DNA from: an uncultured Atopostipes sp.
GTDB lineage: Bacteria; Bacillota; Bacilli; Lactobacillales; Carnobacteriaceae_A
Assembly: GCA_947296835.1 (NCBI GenBank)
Contig: CAMYQS010000007.1
Location: forward strand, 1 to 16,561
Direction: 5' to 3'
Length of the DNA stretch: 16,561 nt
The position numbers were made by a program, and so were the translations under genes. Each line of letters opens with the position of its first letter. Position 1 is the first letter of the stretch. Positions 4,703-13,787 of this stretch are shown piece by piece. Under the pieces are notes generated by a model. The model searched no databases, was not told the origin of the DNA, and saw only the letters and a list, made by a program, of their open reading frames with translations.

Positions 4703-7700
4703 TTACTCTTTTTTACCAAATGGTTTTAGCAAGAAACCGAATAATAACGAGACAATACCTAACACTGTTAGTACACCTGCAGTTGTTCCAGTTGCCGGTA
4801 GGTTTGTTTCTGACATTTCTTCTTGAGTTTCAGATTCTTCATCCGCTACATCATCAGTTTCGTCTTCAACATTCTCAATGTCAGCCGCTGTTACTACTAA
4901 TCGAACCGTATCTAATCGATTTCCGGCATTATCCACAGCGTAAATCTCCAATTCAGTTCCTTCTACTAACGCTTCAGTTAATTGAATTTCAAAAGGACTG
5001 TTGATTGTTGTGAATCCAAGTAATATTTCACCTGCTTCTGCAAAGACTCTAGCTCCTGCTGGTCCATCACCACGGATAATTGTATCTCCTGCACGTAGAG
5101 GTTCAATTGTTAATGTCGTTAAAGCTACTTCGTCTTCTTCATCATCTATCTCAGATTCATCTTCGTCTTGCCCATTGACATCTACTTCCTCTTCTTCATC
5201 TTCACCTGGTCCTTCTTCCACTGGTGAAATAAAGTTCAAGAATGCATCCCAAATAATATTACCATCTTCATCACGTTCGAAGCCTTCAAATGAAGCAAAA
5301 TCAAGCGATTCAAAGTTTTCTTCTGTTAATGTAATACCGTCACTATTTTTAGCAACTGTACCATCAAAAAAGAAGTTTCTTTTTGATTCATTGCTAGTTG
5401 GGTAAGCATCTTTCGGTAATTCTTTTTCAGAATCTGCTTCTGTGTGGTAAGAAGCAATACCATCAACTTTGAAGTCTGTTGGAATATGATTATAGGTTGT
5501 AAAACTAAAGTTACCTGAATCATTATTTACACCCACCACGTTTCCAGCAATTAAACCAGGGTTACTGTTACTCGTTAATCCATACGTTAAGTTACCAAAT
5601 GTTAAACTGTTACGAATCTCATGTGCTACATGGATCCCTTCTCCACCTAGTTTAAAGCCGTTGCCATCACCTCGATGGTCGCTACCATCCGATATAAATC
5701 CATTATTGTAAGCAATACTATCTTCGATTAGAACAGCACCAATCTTGCCGCTTCCTGATTTTGTATATAAATCCCATCCATCATCGATATTATTATATGC
5801 AATTGCGCCTCTAAAAATGTTACCGACTCCTGATGTTAGTTTTGCACCAAATCCATCTGCGTTGTTATTTGAGGGGTCACGGTTATCAAAAGATGTAACG
5901 TTTAGAATTAAGTTATATGATGGCCAATCTTCAAAATTTGGCGAGCCATCTGTTCGACTAATTTGTAATCCAGTGTCTCCATTTTCATAGAATTGTGCTA
6001 ACTCGATAATATTATGGTTTCCACCGATGGTAAATCCTTTTGTATTTCCTGCACTACGTCTAAAGTCGATACCCTTAACGTGCCAGTAGTCTCCACTTAA
6101 GATTCCACCTTCTGAAACGAGCCCAAAGTCAATAACCGGACTCGCATCTTCAGCAGCAATTAAGGTTTTCATTTTACCTTCTTCACCATTGTTATGCTTT
6201 TTAATTTCTAGTGGTGAAGTTCTGTTATAAATCCCATCTTGTAAAATAATGTTTTGACCAGCTTGAACAAAGTCAATTGCTGTATCAATATCTAATGGGC
6301 TTTCTAGTGTTCCTTCGCCATCTTTACGCCCTTCTGGACTAACAATAATATCACCAGCATACGTACGTTTTTCAACCGAGAAGTTTTGTACAATTGGGTC
6401 GTATGATGTTAAATATTGTGTGTCGTCAGGATAGAAGGTAATACTAAATGCTGTTTGAGCACTTGTTAGTGTCGTTTCAAATAATTGATCCTCGCCAGCT
6501 GTAACAGGGTGATCTATCGCAATATATTCTGTCCCTTGACGAACGGTTACCGTTCCATTTACTGTTGGCTGAACACGTAATGTGTAGGTATCCAGTGCTG
6601 TACGATTTAATGAGGTCACATCAAAGGCAGGTGCAATAGGCTCTGGATCTGGGTACACTCTTGGTGCATCTGTTTCAGCTTTTGTTATTGTCATATCGAA
6701 ATCAACTACATTAATCGTTGCTAAACGAGCAACATAGAATCCTACATACATTTTGTCAGTCATTGAGCTTAAGATTTCAGGTTCAAAGATTGTTGCCTCT
6801 TCACCATCATCAACACTTCCAACAAAACCACTATTTGTTTTCTTCAATACTAATTCATACGTGCCAAGTGGTCTGTCTTCTTGTTTTAACATCAGGTTTG
6901 TAATACCTTCACTACCTTCACCATCAGGAGCCAAAATCCCAGTACGTGCAAATAGTTGAATACCATTAGGATTACGTGTACCACCACTGTAGCCACCGAT
7001 TGCAGCGATATTTGAAGCAAATACACTTGAGTTCAAGTGAGTGTTTATATCATCACGAGCCATCATACCAAATGATTCTTGCCCATCATGATCAGGCGAC
7101 TTCGCATATTCTTCGACTTCAATTGTTGCGCGAAGTTCAAAGTTATCTTCAAGCGCATCTAATTCAGTATAGTAGAAGCTGATTCCATCGTGATCTCCTG
7201 TAACTTTTCCACCGCCATCTAGGGCAGTTAATTTTACAGATCCATCTTCGTTTACTTCAACAAAGTTCTTTTCGGATGAAATGGATTGACCAAAAACAAT
7301 CGATTCCCATGTCAGTTCTTCTGCCTCAACCACTGAAATAGCAAAAGCAATTGCATCTAGCGAATCATCGTTTACTGAAACAGTGACTGTTTCAGCGCCG
7401 ACTGTGTCCAACACTGGTACATCAATTGTGTAGTCTGATTCTGGCACAATTTCTAAGTCACCATTGTCAAACTCTTTTGCGATTTCAAATCCAGCTGCTG
7501 AGAATGGTTCACCAACTGTATAAGTCGTCTTAGGATAGCTTGTAATCACTAAACCAGTCACTTCTCGCTCTTTCACATTTACTTTAATTATTTCTTCAAC
7601 ACCCTTATATGAAAGTACCAATTCTTTCGTGCCTGCTGTTGTTGTATCCAATTCTGAAACATTATAGTCATTAGCTAATAAACGAACTCTTGAACCGTCC

Positions 7701-8998
7701 GCGTATTCTGCGTAAACAACTAAACCAGTAAGGTCTCTTTCTTCATTTAAAAAATATTGCCTTTTTTGAGGTTGTTGTGAGATACGAAGAGTTTCAATCT
7801 CAGCTTCACTTACTTCTACATCAAATGAAGCAACTTGTGTTGGTGTTTCTAAAGATCGAATCGTAATGGTTTGCGCTCCAGCCTTTTCAAAGGTTTCTGG
7901 TGCGTCAATCTCATAAGCATCTGCACTCAAACGGGTTGTTTCACCGTTATTGTACGTTGCTTCCACGACCATGCCGTCGCTCTCAAATAAATCGCCCATA
8001 AAATAAGATAAGCGAGCAGGTAAATAAGTTAGGTTTAAATCAACAACTTCTAGTGAAATAATCTCTAAATCAAGAGTCGCTGTCTGATTACCATATGTGA
8101 AAGTCACTGTGTTTGTGCCCACTTCACTACTGTCAAAACCAGTAACAAGGTATTCATTGGCTTCGAGTACTTTTTCCGTTTCATCCGCATAATGAGCTAT
8201 TACTTGAACCTCATCCAAATCAAGTGGTTCGTTCACTAAATAGTTTGTTTTCATTGCCCTTGCATCAACTGAAATACCGGTCAACGAGTCATCTACATCA
8301 TGGACCGTTAAATTTTTATTGCGATAGTTAATTTCTGCATTTCTTGAAACGAATAAACCAATATATTGGAAATCTCGGTCTACATTTGTAAAAACTTGTT
8401 CGTCGTCTCCAACATGTGCAACAATATTATTCCCGATTTTTTGAACACTAATCTCATAAGATTGCCCTGCTGTTGGATCAACATTGCCATCTATTAGAGG
8501 ATAGTCATAATTTTGCTCTGTATCCAAACGAGTAAATGCTCTCATGGATTGTCTAAATCCACCAACCGCAATATTATCGTCTGATGCATATTCATTACCA
8601 TTGACGTTATCATAGACAACATCACGTAGCATGATTCCGAATCCAACTTGATTGTTAGGTTCAAAATGAACGACGTCTGCCGTTACTGAAAATTCGAAAT
8701 CCGCATCTGTTGGAATATTTGTATAATAATAACTAATTCCATCAGTTGAGCCAGAGAGTTTCCCGCGGTTATTCCGAACATACATGTTTACATGGTCATC
8801 ACTCACTTCAGTTATACCAAAGTTTTCGGCTGTAATTTTATCATTTCCTCCAACGTCTCCAAAAACTGTACCTTTCCAATCACTATCTATTGTAATCATA
8901 TCTTCCCCTTCAGCCATCACCGTTAGTGCTGGTGCAAATGACTGAAAAACCAATAATACCGACAAAAACAAATTGGTGAGTTTCTTTAAAAACAACAT
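4703..8998 (-). CDS. LPXTG-anchored family 9 pectate lyase, multidomain
   Basis: The 1431-residue protein has this order of parts. There is a signal peptide (1-29, cut near VMA-EG), module A (about 35-236), and four Ig-like Big_3-type repeats (about 240-314, 317-397, 401-476 and 478-557). Then come module B (560-772, a diverged copy of A), an Ig/FN3-like domain (790-877), a right-handed beta-helix (880-1180), acidic linkers (1262-1290, 1375-1397) flanking another Ig-like domain, and a sorting signal LPATG (1400-1404) with a membrane segment and KK tail. The helix matches polysaccharide lyase family 9. It has Asp1048, Asp1072, Asp1073 and Asp1076 with the spacing of the Pel9A calcium ligands, and Lys1116 in NGFKLGG at the place of the catalytic base. 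It should cleave pectate by beta-elimination at the cell wall; exact substrate is unproven. The ATG at 8998 has a poor ribosome site (AAAGG one base away, GGGGG about 12 away). It lies between htrA and rlmH with its own terminator and a cre-like site. Confidence 0.9.
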   Translation of the reverse strand: MLFLKKLTNLFLSVLLVFQSFAPALTVMAEGEDMITIDSDWKGTVFGDVGGNDKITAENFGITEVSDDHVNMYVRNNRGKLSGSTDGISYYYTNIPTDADFEFSVTADVVHFEPNNQVGFGIMLRDVVYDNVNGNEYASDDNIAVGGFRQSMRAFTRLDTEQNYDYPLIDGNVDPTAGQSYEISVQKIGNNIVAHVGDDEQVFTNVDRDFQYIGLFVSRNAEINYRNKNLTVHDVDDSLTGISVDARAMKTNYLVNEPLDLDEVQVIAHYADETEKVLEANEYLVTGFDSSEVGTNTVTFTYGNQTATLDLEIISLEVVDLNLTYLPARLSYFMGDLFESDGMVVEATYNNGETTRLSADAYEIDAPETFEKAGAQTITIRSLETPTQVASFDVEVSEAEIETLRISQQPQKRQYFLNEERDLTGLVVYAEYADGSRVRLLANDYNVSELDTTTAGTKELVLSYKGVEEIIKVNVKEREVTGLVITSYPKTTYTVGEPFSAAGFEIAKEFDNGDLEIVPESDYTIDVPVLDTVGAETVTVSVNDDSLDAIAFAISVVEAEELTWESIVFGQSISSEKNFVEVNEDGSVKLTALDGGGKVTGDHDGISFYYTELDALEDNFELRATIEVEEYAKSPDHDGQESFGMMARDDINTHLNSSVFASNIAAIGGYSGGTRNPNGIQLFARTGILAPDGEGSEGITNLMLKQEDRPLGTYELVLKKTNSGFVGSVDDGEEATIFEPEILSSMTDKMYVGFYVARLATINVVDFDMTITKAETDAPRVYPDPEPIAPAFDVTSLNRTALDTYTLRVQPTVNGTVTVRQGTEYIAIDHPVTAGEDQLFETTLTSAQTAFSITFYPDDTQYLTSYDPIVQNFSVEKRTYAGDIIVSPEGRKDGEGTLESPLDIDTAIDFVQAGQNIILQDGIYNRTSPLEIKKHNNGEEGKMKTLIAAEDASPVIDFGLVSEGGILSGDYWHVKGIDFRRSAGNTKGFTIGGNHNIIELAQFYENGDTGLQISRTDGSPNFEDWPSYNLILNVTSFDNRDPSNNNADGFGAKLTSGVGNIFRGAIAYNNIDDGWDLYTKSGSGKIGAVLIEDSIAYNNGFISDGSDHRGDGNGFKLGGEGIHVAHEIRNSLTFGNLTYGLTSNSNPGLIAGNVVGVNNDSGNFSFTTYNHIPTDFKVDGIASYHTEADSEKELPKDAYPTSNESKRNFFFDGTVAKNSDGITLTEENFESLDFASFEGFERDEDGNIIWDAFLNFISPVEEGPGEDEEEEVDVNGQDEDESEIDDEEDEVALTTLTIEPLRAGDTIIRGDGPAGARVFAEAGEILLGFTTINSPFEIQLTEALVEGTELEIYAVDNAGNRLDTVRLVVTAADIENVEDETDDVADEESETQEEMSETNLPATGTTAGVLTVLGIVSLLFGFLLKPFGKKE

Positions 8999-9098
8999 AC
9001 CTTTCTTGTTCCCCCTAGTATATATTTGTTTGCATGAAATTCAGAAAATGACACCTCCTAGTTGATTATTTACCATCGAAACATTACTATTCTAACCA
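8999..9098 (-). other. Leader of the pectate lyase gene
   Basis: A perfect AGGAGG (9054-9059, minus strand) lies about 55 bases before the start codon, with no well-placed in-frame start after it. A TGA at about 9040 blocks extension of the main frame that far. A nine-codon reading from CTG or a five-codon one from ATG (MQTNIY, then TAG) would fit only loosely. It may be a leader peptide signal or a relic of an earlier start. The stretch from 9113 to 9250 shows no gene, and I could not place a convincing -35/-10 pair. Confidence 0.3.
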
Positions 9099-9112
9099 TG
9101 TAAGGGTTTACA
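9099..9112. promoter_or_regulatory. cre-like operator upstream of pectate lyase gene
   Basis: TGTAAGGGTTTACA is a near-palindrome that differs from the CcpA operator consensus TGWAANCGNTNWCA at one central position, whichever strand is read. It lies about 100 bases upstream of the lyase start codon. Catabolite repression of a pectin-degrading enzyme by CcpA would make biological sense; binding is inferred. Confidence 0.5.
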
Positions 9113-9249
9113 CTCATAGTCATAGCCATCCTATCAAACTATCTTTATAACAAACATAATCATATTATTAGATGTTTCATAACCGTGATTCTTAAAGGGT
9201 TTTTATTTCATTAAAAGTTCTGTTAAGGAATATTTTTCTTTTTTTAAAA

Positions 9250-9290
9250 TAAAAAACAGGCAGAATCTCCTATTAGAAATCTCTGCCTGT
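9250..9290 (-). terminator. Terminator after htrA
   Basis: ACAGGCAGA (9256-9264) and TCTGCCTGT (9282-9290) form a perfect 9-bp stem. On the minus strand it is followed by TTTTTTATTTT. It starts about 20 bases after the htrA stop codon and isolates htrA from the lyase gene. Confidence 0.85.
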
Positions 9291-9309
9291 ATCTTTAAAT
9301 ATTATTTAA

Positions 9310-10464
9310 TTACTGTGCTGCTTCTAGTGATAAGCTAATAACGCGTGGTTCACCGTTACGGTATAAATCAACACTTATAGTCGTTTCTACTTCCGATGTG
9401 TACAGCACTTGACGTAATTGAACGGTGTTGTCTACTGACTCGCCGTCAAAACTTACAATAACGTCGCCCGGTTCAATGCCTGCTTCTGCAGCTGGGCTGT
9501 CATTTTCAACTCGTGAAACTAAAATTCCCGTTTTCACATCTTCTGGTAAGTTTAAGTCATTTGTGCGTTGTGCTCTTGAAATCAGTGACAAGTCAATCAT
9601 TGTAATGCCTAAATAAGGACGAATCACTTCACCATTTTGTTCAAGCTGATTAATAATATTCACTGCGTCATTACTTGGAATCGCAAAGCCCATTCCTTCG
9701 ATTGTCGCTGATGAAATCTTCATTGAGTTGATTCCAACTACTTGACCAGCGATGTTTACTAATGGACCACCAGAGTTACCTGGGTTAATCGCTGCATCTG
9801 TTTGAATAGCCGTCATTTCCCAGTCAGGTTGACCATCTGTATTCGTATCAACTGGAACTGTACGACCTAGTCCTGAGATGATTCCTGACGTTACAGATGA
9901 TGCAAATTCAGTTCCTAGAGGTGAACCAATCGCAATGGCGGGCTCTCCTACTTTAAGGTTGTCTGAATCGCCAAATTCTAGCACTGTGTCTGCGTATTGC
10001 GCATCGATAGATAATACGGCTAAGTCCGTCCAAAGATCCGCACCTTCAACTTCTGCGGGTACACGCGTGCCATCTTGTAGTAAAACGTCTACTGCATCTG
10101 AACCTTCAACAACGTGATTATTTGTGAAAACATAAGCACGGTCGCCTTCTATCTTATAAACCGCTCCACTACCCGTACCTGCTTGTAGGTACTCGTCTTC
10201 ATCTTGTTGTGCTCCGTAAAAACTTGCCCATGATTGGTAATCGTTTCTTCTTAAGTTGATAATTGAAACAACACCATCATTCACTTTTTCAACTGCTTCT
10301 GTAATCCCACTTGTTACGTTCACCGTTACATTGGATACTTCTACGGATTCAGTTTCTTCCGGTTCTGTTTCATCAGTGGGTTGTTCTGTCTGCATACCAC
10401 ATCCCACTAATACTAGGGACGTCATAGATACCGCTAAAAATTTCTTCATTTGTTTCCATTTCAT
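9310..10464 (-). CDS. htrA: HtrA/DegP-type serine protease with PDZ domain
   Basis: The 384-residue surface protease has a trypsin-like domain and one C-terminal PDZ domain (about 275-384). The catalytic triad is present: His117 in TNNHVVEG, Asp147 in WTDLAVL and Ser231 in GNSGGPL. HtrA degrades or refolds misfolded secreted proteins. The N-terminus, MKWKQMKKFLAVSMTSLVLV then GCGMQ, reads as a lipoprotein signal with lipobox LVGC (Cys22), followed by an acidic linker. Most Gram-positive HtrA proteins have a plain membrane anchor instead. I chose the ATG at 10464, eight bases after AGGAG (10473-10477), over a GTG that overlaps that site. A terminator between yycJ and htrA implies its own promoter; I could not define one with confidence. 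Its place after the walRK cluster is the common Lactobacillales order. Confidence 0.95.
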   Translation of the reverse strand: MKWKQMKKFLAVSMTSLVLVGCGMQTEQPTDETEPEETESVEVSNVTVNVTSGITEAVEKVNDGVVSIINLRRNDYQSWASFYGAQQDEDEYLQAGTGSGAVYKIEGDRAYVFTNNHVVEGSDAVDVLLQDGTRVPAEVEGADLWTDLAVLSIDAQYADTVLEFGDSDNLKVGEPAIAIGSPLGTEFASSVTSGIISGLGRTVPVDTNTDGQPDWEMTAIQTDAAINPGNSGGPLVNIAGQVVGINSMKISSATIEGMGFAIPSNDAVNIINQLEQNGEVIRPYLGITMIDLSLISRAQRTNDLNLPEDVKTGILVSRVENDSPAAEAGIEPGDVIVSFDGESVDNTVQLRQVLYTSEVETTISVDLYRNGEPRVISLSLEAAQ

Positions 10465-10612
10465 GCTATTCACTCCTATTTAAACTCTTTCATGTTCTTA
10501 TATGATTAATTAAAAATCTACTCATTTCATCCATGATGGTTGTATTCTCACATATGAATATGAATAAAATTTGAACAAAAATAGTAACTTTATTGTTATT
10601 TTACCACGGAAT

Positions 10613-10660
10613 GCACAAAAAAACAGAAACGACCAACTCGTTTTCGAAAGTTGGTCGTCT
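10613..10660 (-). terminator. Terminator of the walRK-yycHIJ operon
   Basis: ACGACCAACT (10629-10638) and AGTTGGTCGT (10649-10658) form a 10-bp stem. The loop sequence CGTTTTCGAA can extend the pairing. On the minus strand it is followed by TCTGTTTTTTTGTG. It begins about 23 bases after the yycJ stop. Confidence 0.9.
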
Positions 10661-10680
10661 GAATATTCTATTTATTTAAT

Positions 10681-11511
10681 TTATAGTCGGAAAATTTCCT
10701 GCGCTTCATCAGGATCTGTATTAAATAAGTAAAATTGTTCGTCTACTCCCATATCTTTACGGGATAAGATTTCTTTGACCGTATCGTGGGCAATAACTTT
10801 CATGTTATTCTCTTTACTTAGATGCCCTAGGTAAACACGTTTTGTGTTGTCCCCAATCATATCCGTTAGAGCAAGTGCCCCATCCTCATTAGATAGATGC
10901 CCTTTATCGCTCAGAATACGCTGTTTCAACGACCAAGGGTACTTACCCATACGCAGCATTGAGATGTCATGGTTACTCTCCATCAAGTAAGCATCTGCAT
11001 TTCGCAACATGTCACGCATGCGGTCATTAACGTAACCAGTATCCGTTAAAACAACAAATTGTTTGTTGTTTTTTTGAAATGAGTAAAATTGAGGGGCGAT
11101 TGCATCATGTGAAACGCCAAAACTGAAAATATCAATATTTCCAATCGTCTTTGTGTCTTCTGTATCAAAAAGATATTTTTGCTCTGTTTTAAGTTTCCCT
11201 AATTTTGGAGTCATAGCTTCCCATGTTTTCTCATTCGCATAAATATCCAAATCATATTTACGGGCCATTATTCCAACGCCTTTAATATGATCCGAGTGCT
11301 CATGGCTAACTAGGATCGCATCTAAATCTTCTGGTTTACGGTTAATTTGTTTTAGTAATCCTTCAGTTTTCTTACCAGTCAAACCACAATCTACAAGTAA
11401 TTTAGTTGTGTCAGATTCGATATAAATCGCATTTCCTGAGCTACCACTTGCTAAAATACTGATTTGTAAATCTGTTGTATTATTTTGATTTGATTGTTCA
11501 AGTAAATTCAA
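10681..11511 (-). CDS. yycJ: YycJ/WalJ metallo-beta-lactamase-fold hydrolase
   Basis: The 276-residue protein begins its conserved part with ISILASGSSGNAIYI. It carries the metal-binding motif HEHSDH (His70, His72, Asp74, His75), Asp156 in LTDTG, and later histidines in MESNHD (181) and YLGHLS (230). This fits the YycJ branch of metallo-beta-lactamase-fold proteins, proposed to act as nucleases in DNA repair or in coordinating division; its substrate is unsettled. The start appears to be TTG at 11511, with GGAAGG (11521-11526) nine bases before it and no better ATG before the conserved region. This gives an N-terminal extension of about 15 polar residues. It follows yycI by 40 bases and is the last gene of the operon before a strong terminator. 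Confidence 0.93.
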   Translation of the reverse strand: MNLLEQSNQNNTTDLQISILASGSSGNAIYIESDTTKLLVDCGLTGKKTEGLLKQINRKPEDLDAILVSHEHSDHIKGVGIMARKYDLDIYANEKTWEAMTPKLGKLKTEQKYLFDTEDTKTIGNIDIFSFGVSHDAIAPQFYSFQKNNKQFVVLTDTGYVNDRMRDMLRNADAYLMESNHDISMLRMGKYPWSLKQRILSDKGHLSNEDGALALTDMIGDNTKRVYLGHLSKENNMKVIAHDTVKEILSRKDMGVDEQFYLFNTDPDEAQEIFRL

Positions 11512-11551
11512 TTAAAAAATCCTTCCACAGCCTATTATTCATGAAGATTAA

Positions 11552-12451
11552 TTATACATTCTCGTCTTCACCATCATGTGATGTTTCATCTGTCCCACTT
11601 TCGTTCCCGTTTCCGTTATTGTCAGTTGGGGTCGGAATTGACTGCCTGATTATTGTACCATTTACAGCATCAACTCGAAAGGTATTTCTTTCAGTTGAAT
11701 GGTTCACCGTAATGAGCCATGCCGGACTGTACATACTTAAATCTTCTAAGTGTAACGCTCGACGATAAGTTAATACCGGTAACTCTACTGACGAGCCTTG
11801 ACGAATCTCGTTATTTAAAAATAAGATTTCAATCGCTCGTTGACCACTGATTAATTGGAGTTCATTTCCTTGTACAGTACCTGGTCCAGCATATGTTTGT
11901 TCGTATGAAATGATATTCCCTTGGTCATTAATAAAGAATGATATTTCAGAAGAGCCATCAACAATGGGTATACCTTCTGATTCTTGATAGAAAACAAAAC
12001 GATTCCCGTCTTCTTCAAAATTGTGAAAGACATACTCTTCTCCAAACATCACTAATTCAGATTGTATGATCTCTTCTAAACTCTTAATATCTGATTCCGT
12101 AAAACCAGATTCCGAATCCCCTTCTAAAACAAGTGGATTTGAAGGAAAACTCCGGTAGTATGCACCATCATTATTAATTGAACCAGTAGGCACAGCTGAT
12201 TCCTCTAGCTTATCAGCTAATAAGGTATTCTCATTAATTTGTAGAGAGTACACTTCTAAATTATCCGCATCAGTTGTTGCTAAATTTCCAGGCAGTTCAA
12301 TATTCGATTCCTTGATATTTTCAAGAATATCACTTGTTGGTTGCGAACTAATATTTTGAGTATCTTGACGTTCGATAACCCCGAAAAATAAATAAATATT
12401 TAATAATCCAAAAGCAAGGATGAATATTCGTGCTATTCGTTTAAAGTCCAT
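11552..12451 (-). CDS. yycI: WalK-associated regulatory protein YycI
   Basis: The 299-residue bitopic membrane protein has an N-terminal membrane helix (about 7-26) and a large extracytoplasmic domain, the YycI family fold. In Bacillus subtilis YycH and YycI form a complex with WalK through the membrane helices and restrain it, while in Staphylococcus aureus they activate it. Which applies here cannot be read from sequence. The C-terminus ends in a polar, acidic tail (GTDETSHDGEDENV). Of two ATG codons, the one at 12451 lies nine bases after AGGAGG (12461-12466). The other abuts that site, so 12451 is preferred. The start overlaps the yycH stop by 11 bases, which points to translational coupling. 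Confidence 0.93.
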   Translation of the reverse strand: MDFKRIARIFILAFGLLNIYLFFGVIERQDTQNISSQPTSDILENIKESNIELPGNLATTDADNLEVYSLQINENTLLADKLEESAVPTGSINNDGAYYRSFPSNPLVLEGDSESGFTESDIKSLEEIIQSELVMFGEEYVFHNFEEDGNRFVFYQESEGIPIVDGSSEISFFINDQGNIISYEQTYAGPGTVQGNELQLISGQRAIEILFLNNEIRQGSSVELPVLTYRRALHLEDLSMYSPAWLITVNHSTERNTFRVDAVNGTIIRQSIPTPTDNNGNGNESGTDETSHDGEDENV

Positions 12452-13787
12452 ACACTTCATCCTCCTGTAATTTCAACAGATTGTTGTATGTCATCCATGT
12501 CCCATTGACTAAAATGTACCATTCCGGTGTGAAATTAACGACCTGACTGTTCTCTTCACTTTCCATCCAAGTATAGCCAAGCGTTACGTCTTCAATCTGA
12601 TTATACGTTTCAGTAGGTACTTTACTTTGAATGTCTTCCATTAATTCTGTACCTGCGATTAAGTTTCGATACTCGCCCTCTTCATCTGTTTCAGGAATTG
12701 CGATTGGTGTACGGATAAAGCGAATCGGTAATTTCAAACGCGTTACGCCACTTTCTACAATCGCTATTTCTGTCACACTTTCAAAGTCAAACGTACTAAA
12801 AACTTGAATCCCGTCCATTTCACGTCTGAATGAAATCGTTTGGTCTGCGCGGTTATACTTCGATAGAACAAAAGTATCTGCCCAGTTTTCAAAACGATTC
12901 ACTTGGTCAAAACTACGGATATAGCGAGTTGTTGGATCTACTGTTCCTGAATCGGATATCTGACGTAAATAGTTTAACGTCTCAGTATTTTCATTTATGC
13001 TAACTTCTTTTGTTAAATCGATATAACGCGTCAAATTCCCATTTGAACGAACATCTACTAAAGATGTGTCTGGGAAAAAACTATTAATGTATACCGTATT
13101 CGACAATTGATCGATAACATAACTCTTATACGGGATTGATACTGGATTCGTGGTGATATAAATTATATTATCTTCTACAATATAAGGCTTCGCCTCAACA
13201 TATGGTAGATTTTCTTGGTTTAAAAAGGCATCAATCGTCAAAGCTTGGTCTTCCATTACAGAAGCTACATGATAGATTTCTGTTTTTGTATTATAGAAAT
13301 AAACATGGTCCGGATCATCTCGGTTAATCAGCATACGATTGTAAAATGTATTTGCTGCTTCTCGGGTCATTTCCTCGAAGTGTTGTTCAATAATACCAAG
13401 CGGCATTTCTTCTAAATAAATAAATTCTAGCCAATCGCCATTTTCAAGTTCATCGATGTATTGATTAATCCCTCTCATTTCAGAACGAATGAGTTGATCA
13501 AACATGATGTCATCAAATGTTTGTCTCCATAAATTTCTCAAAGGATACGTATGGCTTGTGAGCACCGTATCAGTAAGACTTTGATCGTGAATAACGACTT
13601 CAACTGGTCGAAAAACATCACTACGATAGTGATTAACCGAAGATGCTGTCGTACGCGTGATTTGTCCACTTGCACTTTCCTCACCGATATTTCGGCCCGC
13701 TGTCCAAAGTTTATAAGATAAGAAAAAACTTAAGAAAACGAGACAAGTTAGCAGCCCATTACGTAATCTTGCTTGTGTTATTCCCAT
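12441..13787 (-). CDS. yycH: WalK-associated regulatory protein YycH
   Basis: The protein of 448 residues has one membrane helix near the N-terminus (about 11-27, LLTCLVFLSFFLSYKLW) and a large extracytoplasmic region of the YycH family. Typical features are the SVNHYRSDVFRPVEVVIHD and LPIRFIRTPI stretches. It partners YycI to tune WalK autokinase activity. The ATG at 13787 is seven bases after AGGAGG (13795-13800), while the ATG two codons earlier is only one base away. The 5' end overlaps the walK stop codon by 10 bases, and the 3' end overlaps yycI, so the three genes form one coupled unit. Confidence 0.93.
   Translation of the reverse strand: MGITQARLRNGLLTCLVFLSFFLSYKLWTAGRNIGEESASGQITRTTASSVNHYRSDVFRPVEVVIHDQSLTDTVLTSHTYPLRNLWRQTFDDIMFDQLIRSEMRGINQYIDELENGDWLEFIYLEEMPLGIIEQHFEEMTREAANTFYNRMLINRDDPDHVYFYNTKTEIYHVASVMEDQALTIDAFLNQENLPYVEAKPYIVEDNIIYITTNPVSIPYKSYVIDQLSNTVYINSFFPDTSLVDVRSNGNLTRYIDLTKEVSINENTETLNYLRQISDSGTVDPTTRYIRSFDQVNRFENWADTFVLSKYNRADQTISFRREMDGIQVFSTFDFESVTEIAIVESGVTRLKLPIRFIRTPIAIPETDEEGEYRNLIAGTELMEDIQSKVPTETYNQIEDVTLGYTWMESEENSQVVNFTPEWYILVNGTWMTYNNLLKLQEDEVYGL

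Noticed and set aside
4720..7182. Several plus-strand ORFs of 60-134 codons opposite the lyase gene
   Set aside because: They are antisense shadows of a well-supported 4.3-kb gene. Their products are low in complexity (runs of Ser, Leu or His) and no ribosome sites precede them.
9040..9059. An upstream start for the lyase gene behind the AGGAGG at 9054-9059
   Set aside because: An in-frame TGA follows at about 9040, so the main frame cannot begin there. Only very short leader readings are possible.
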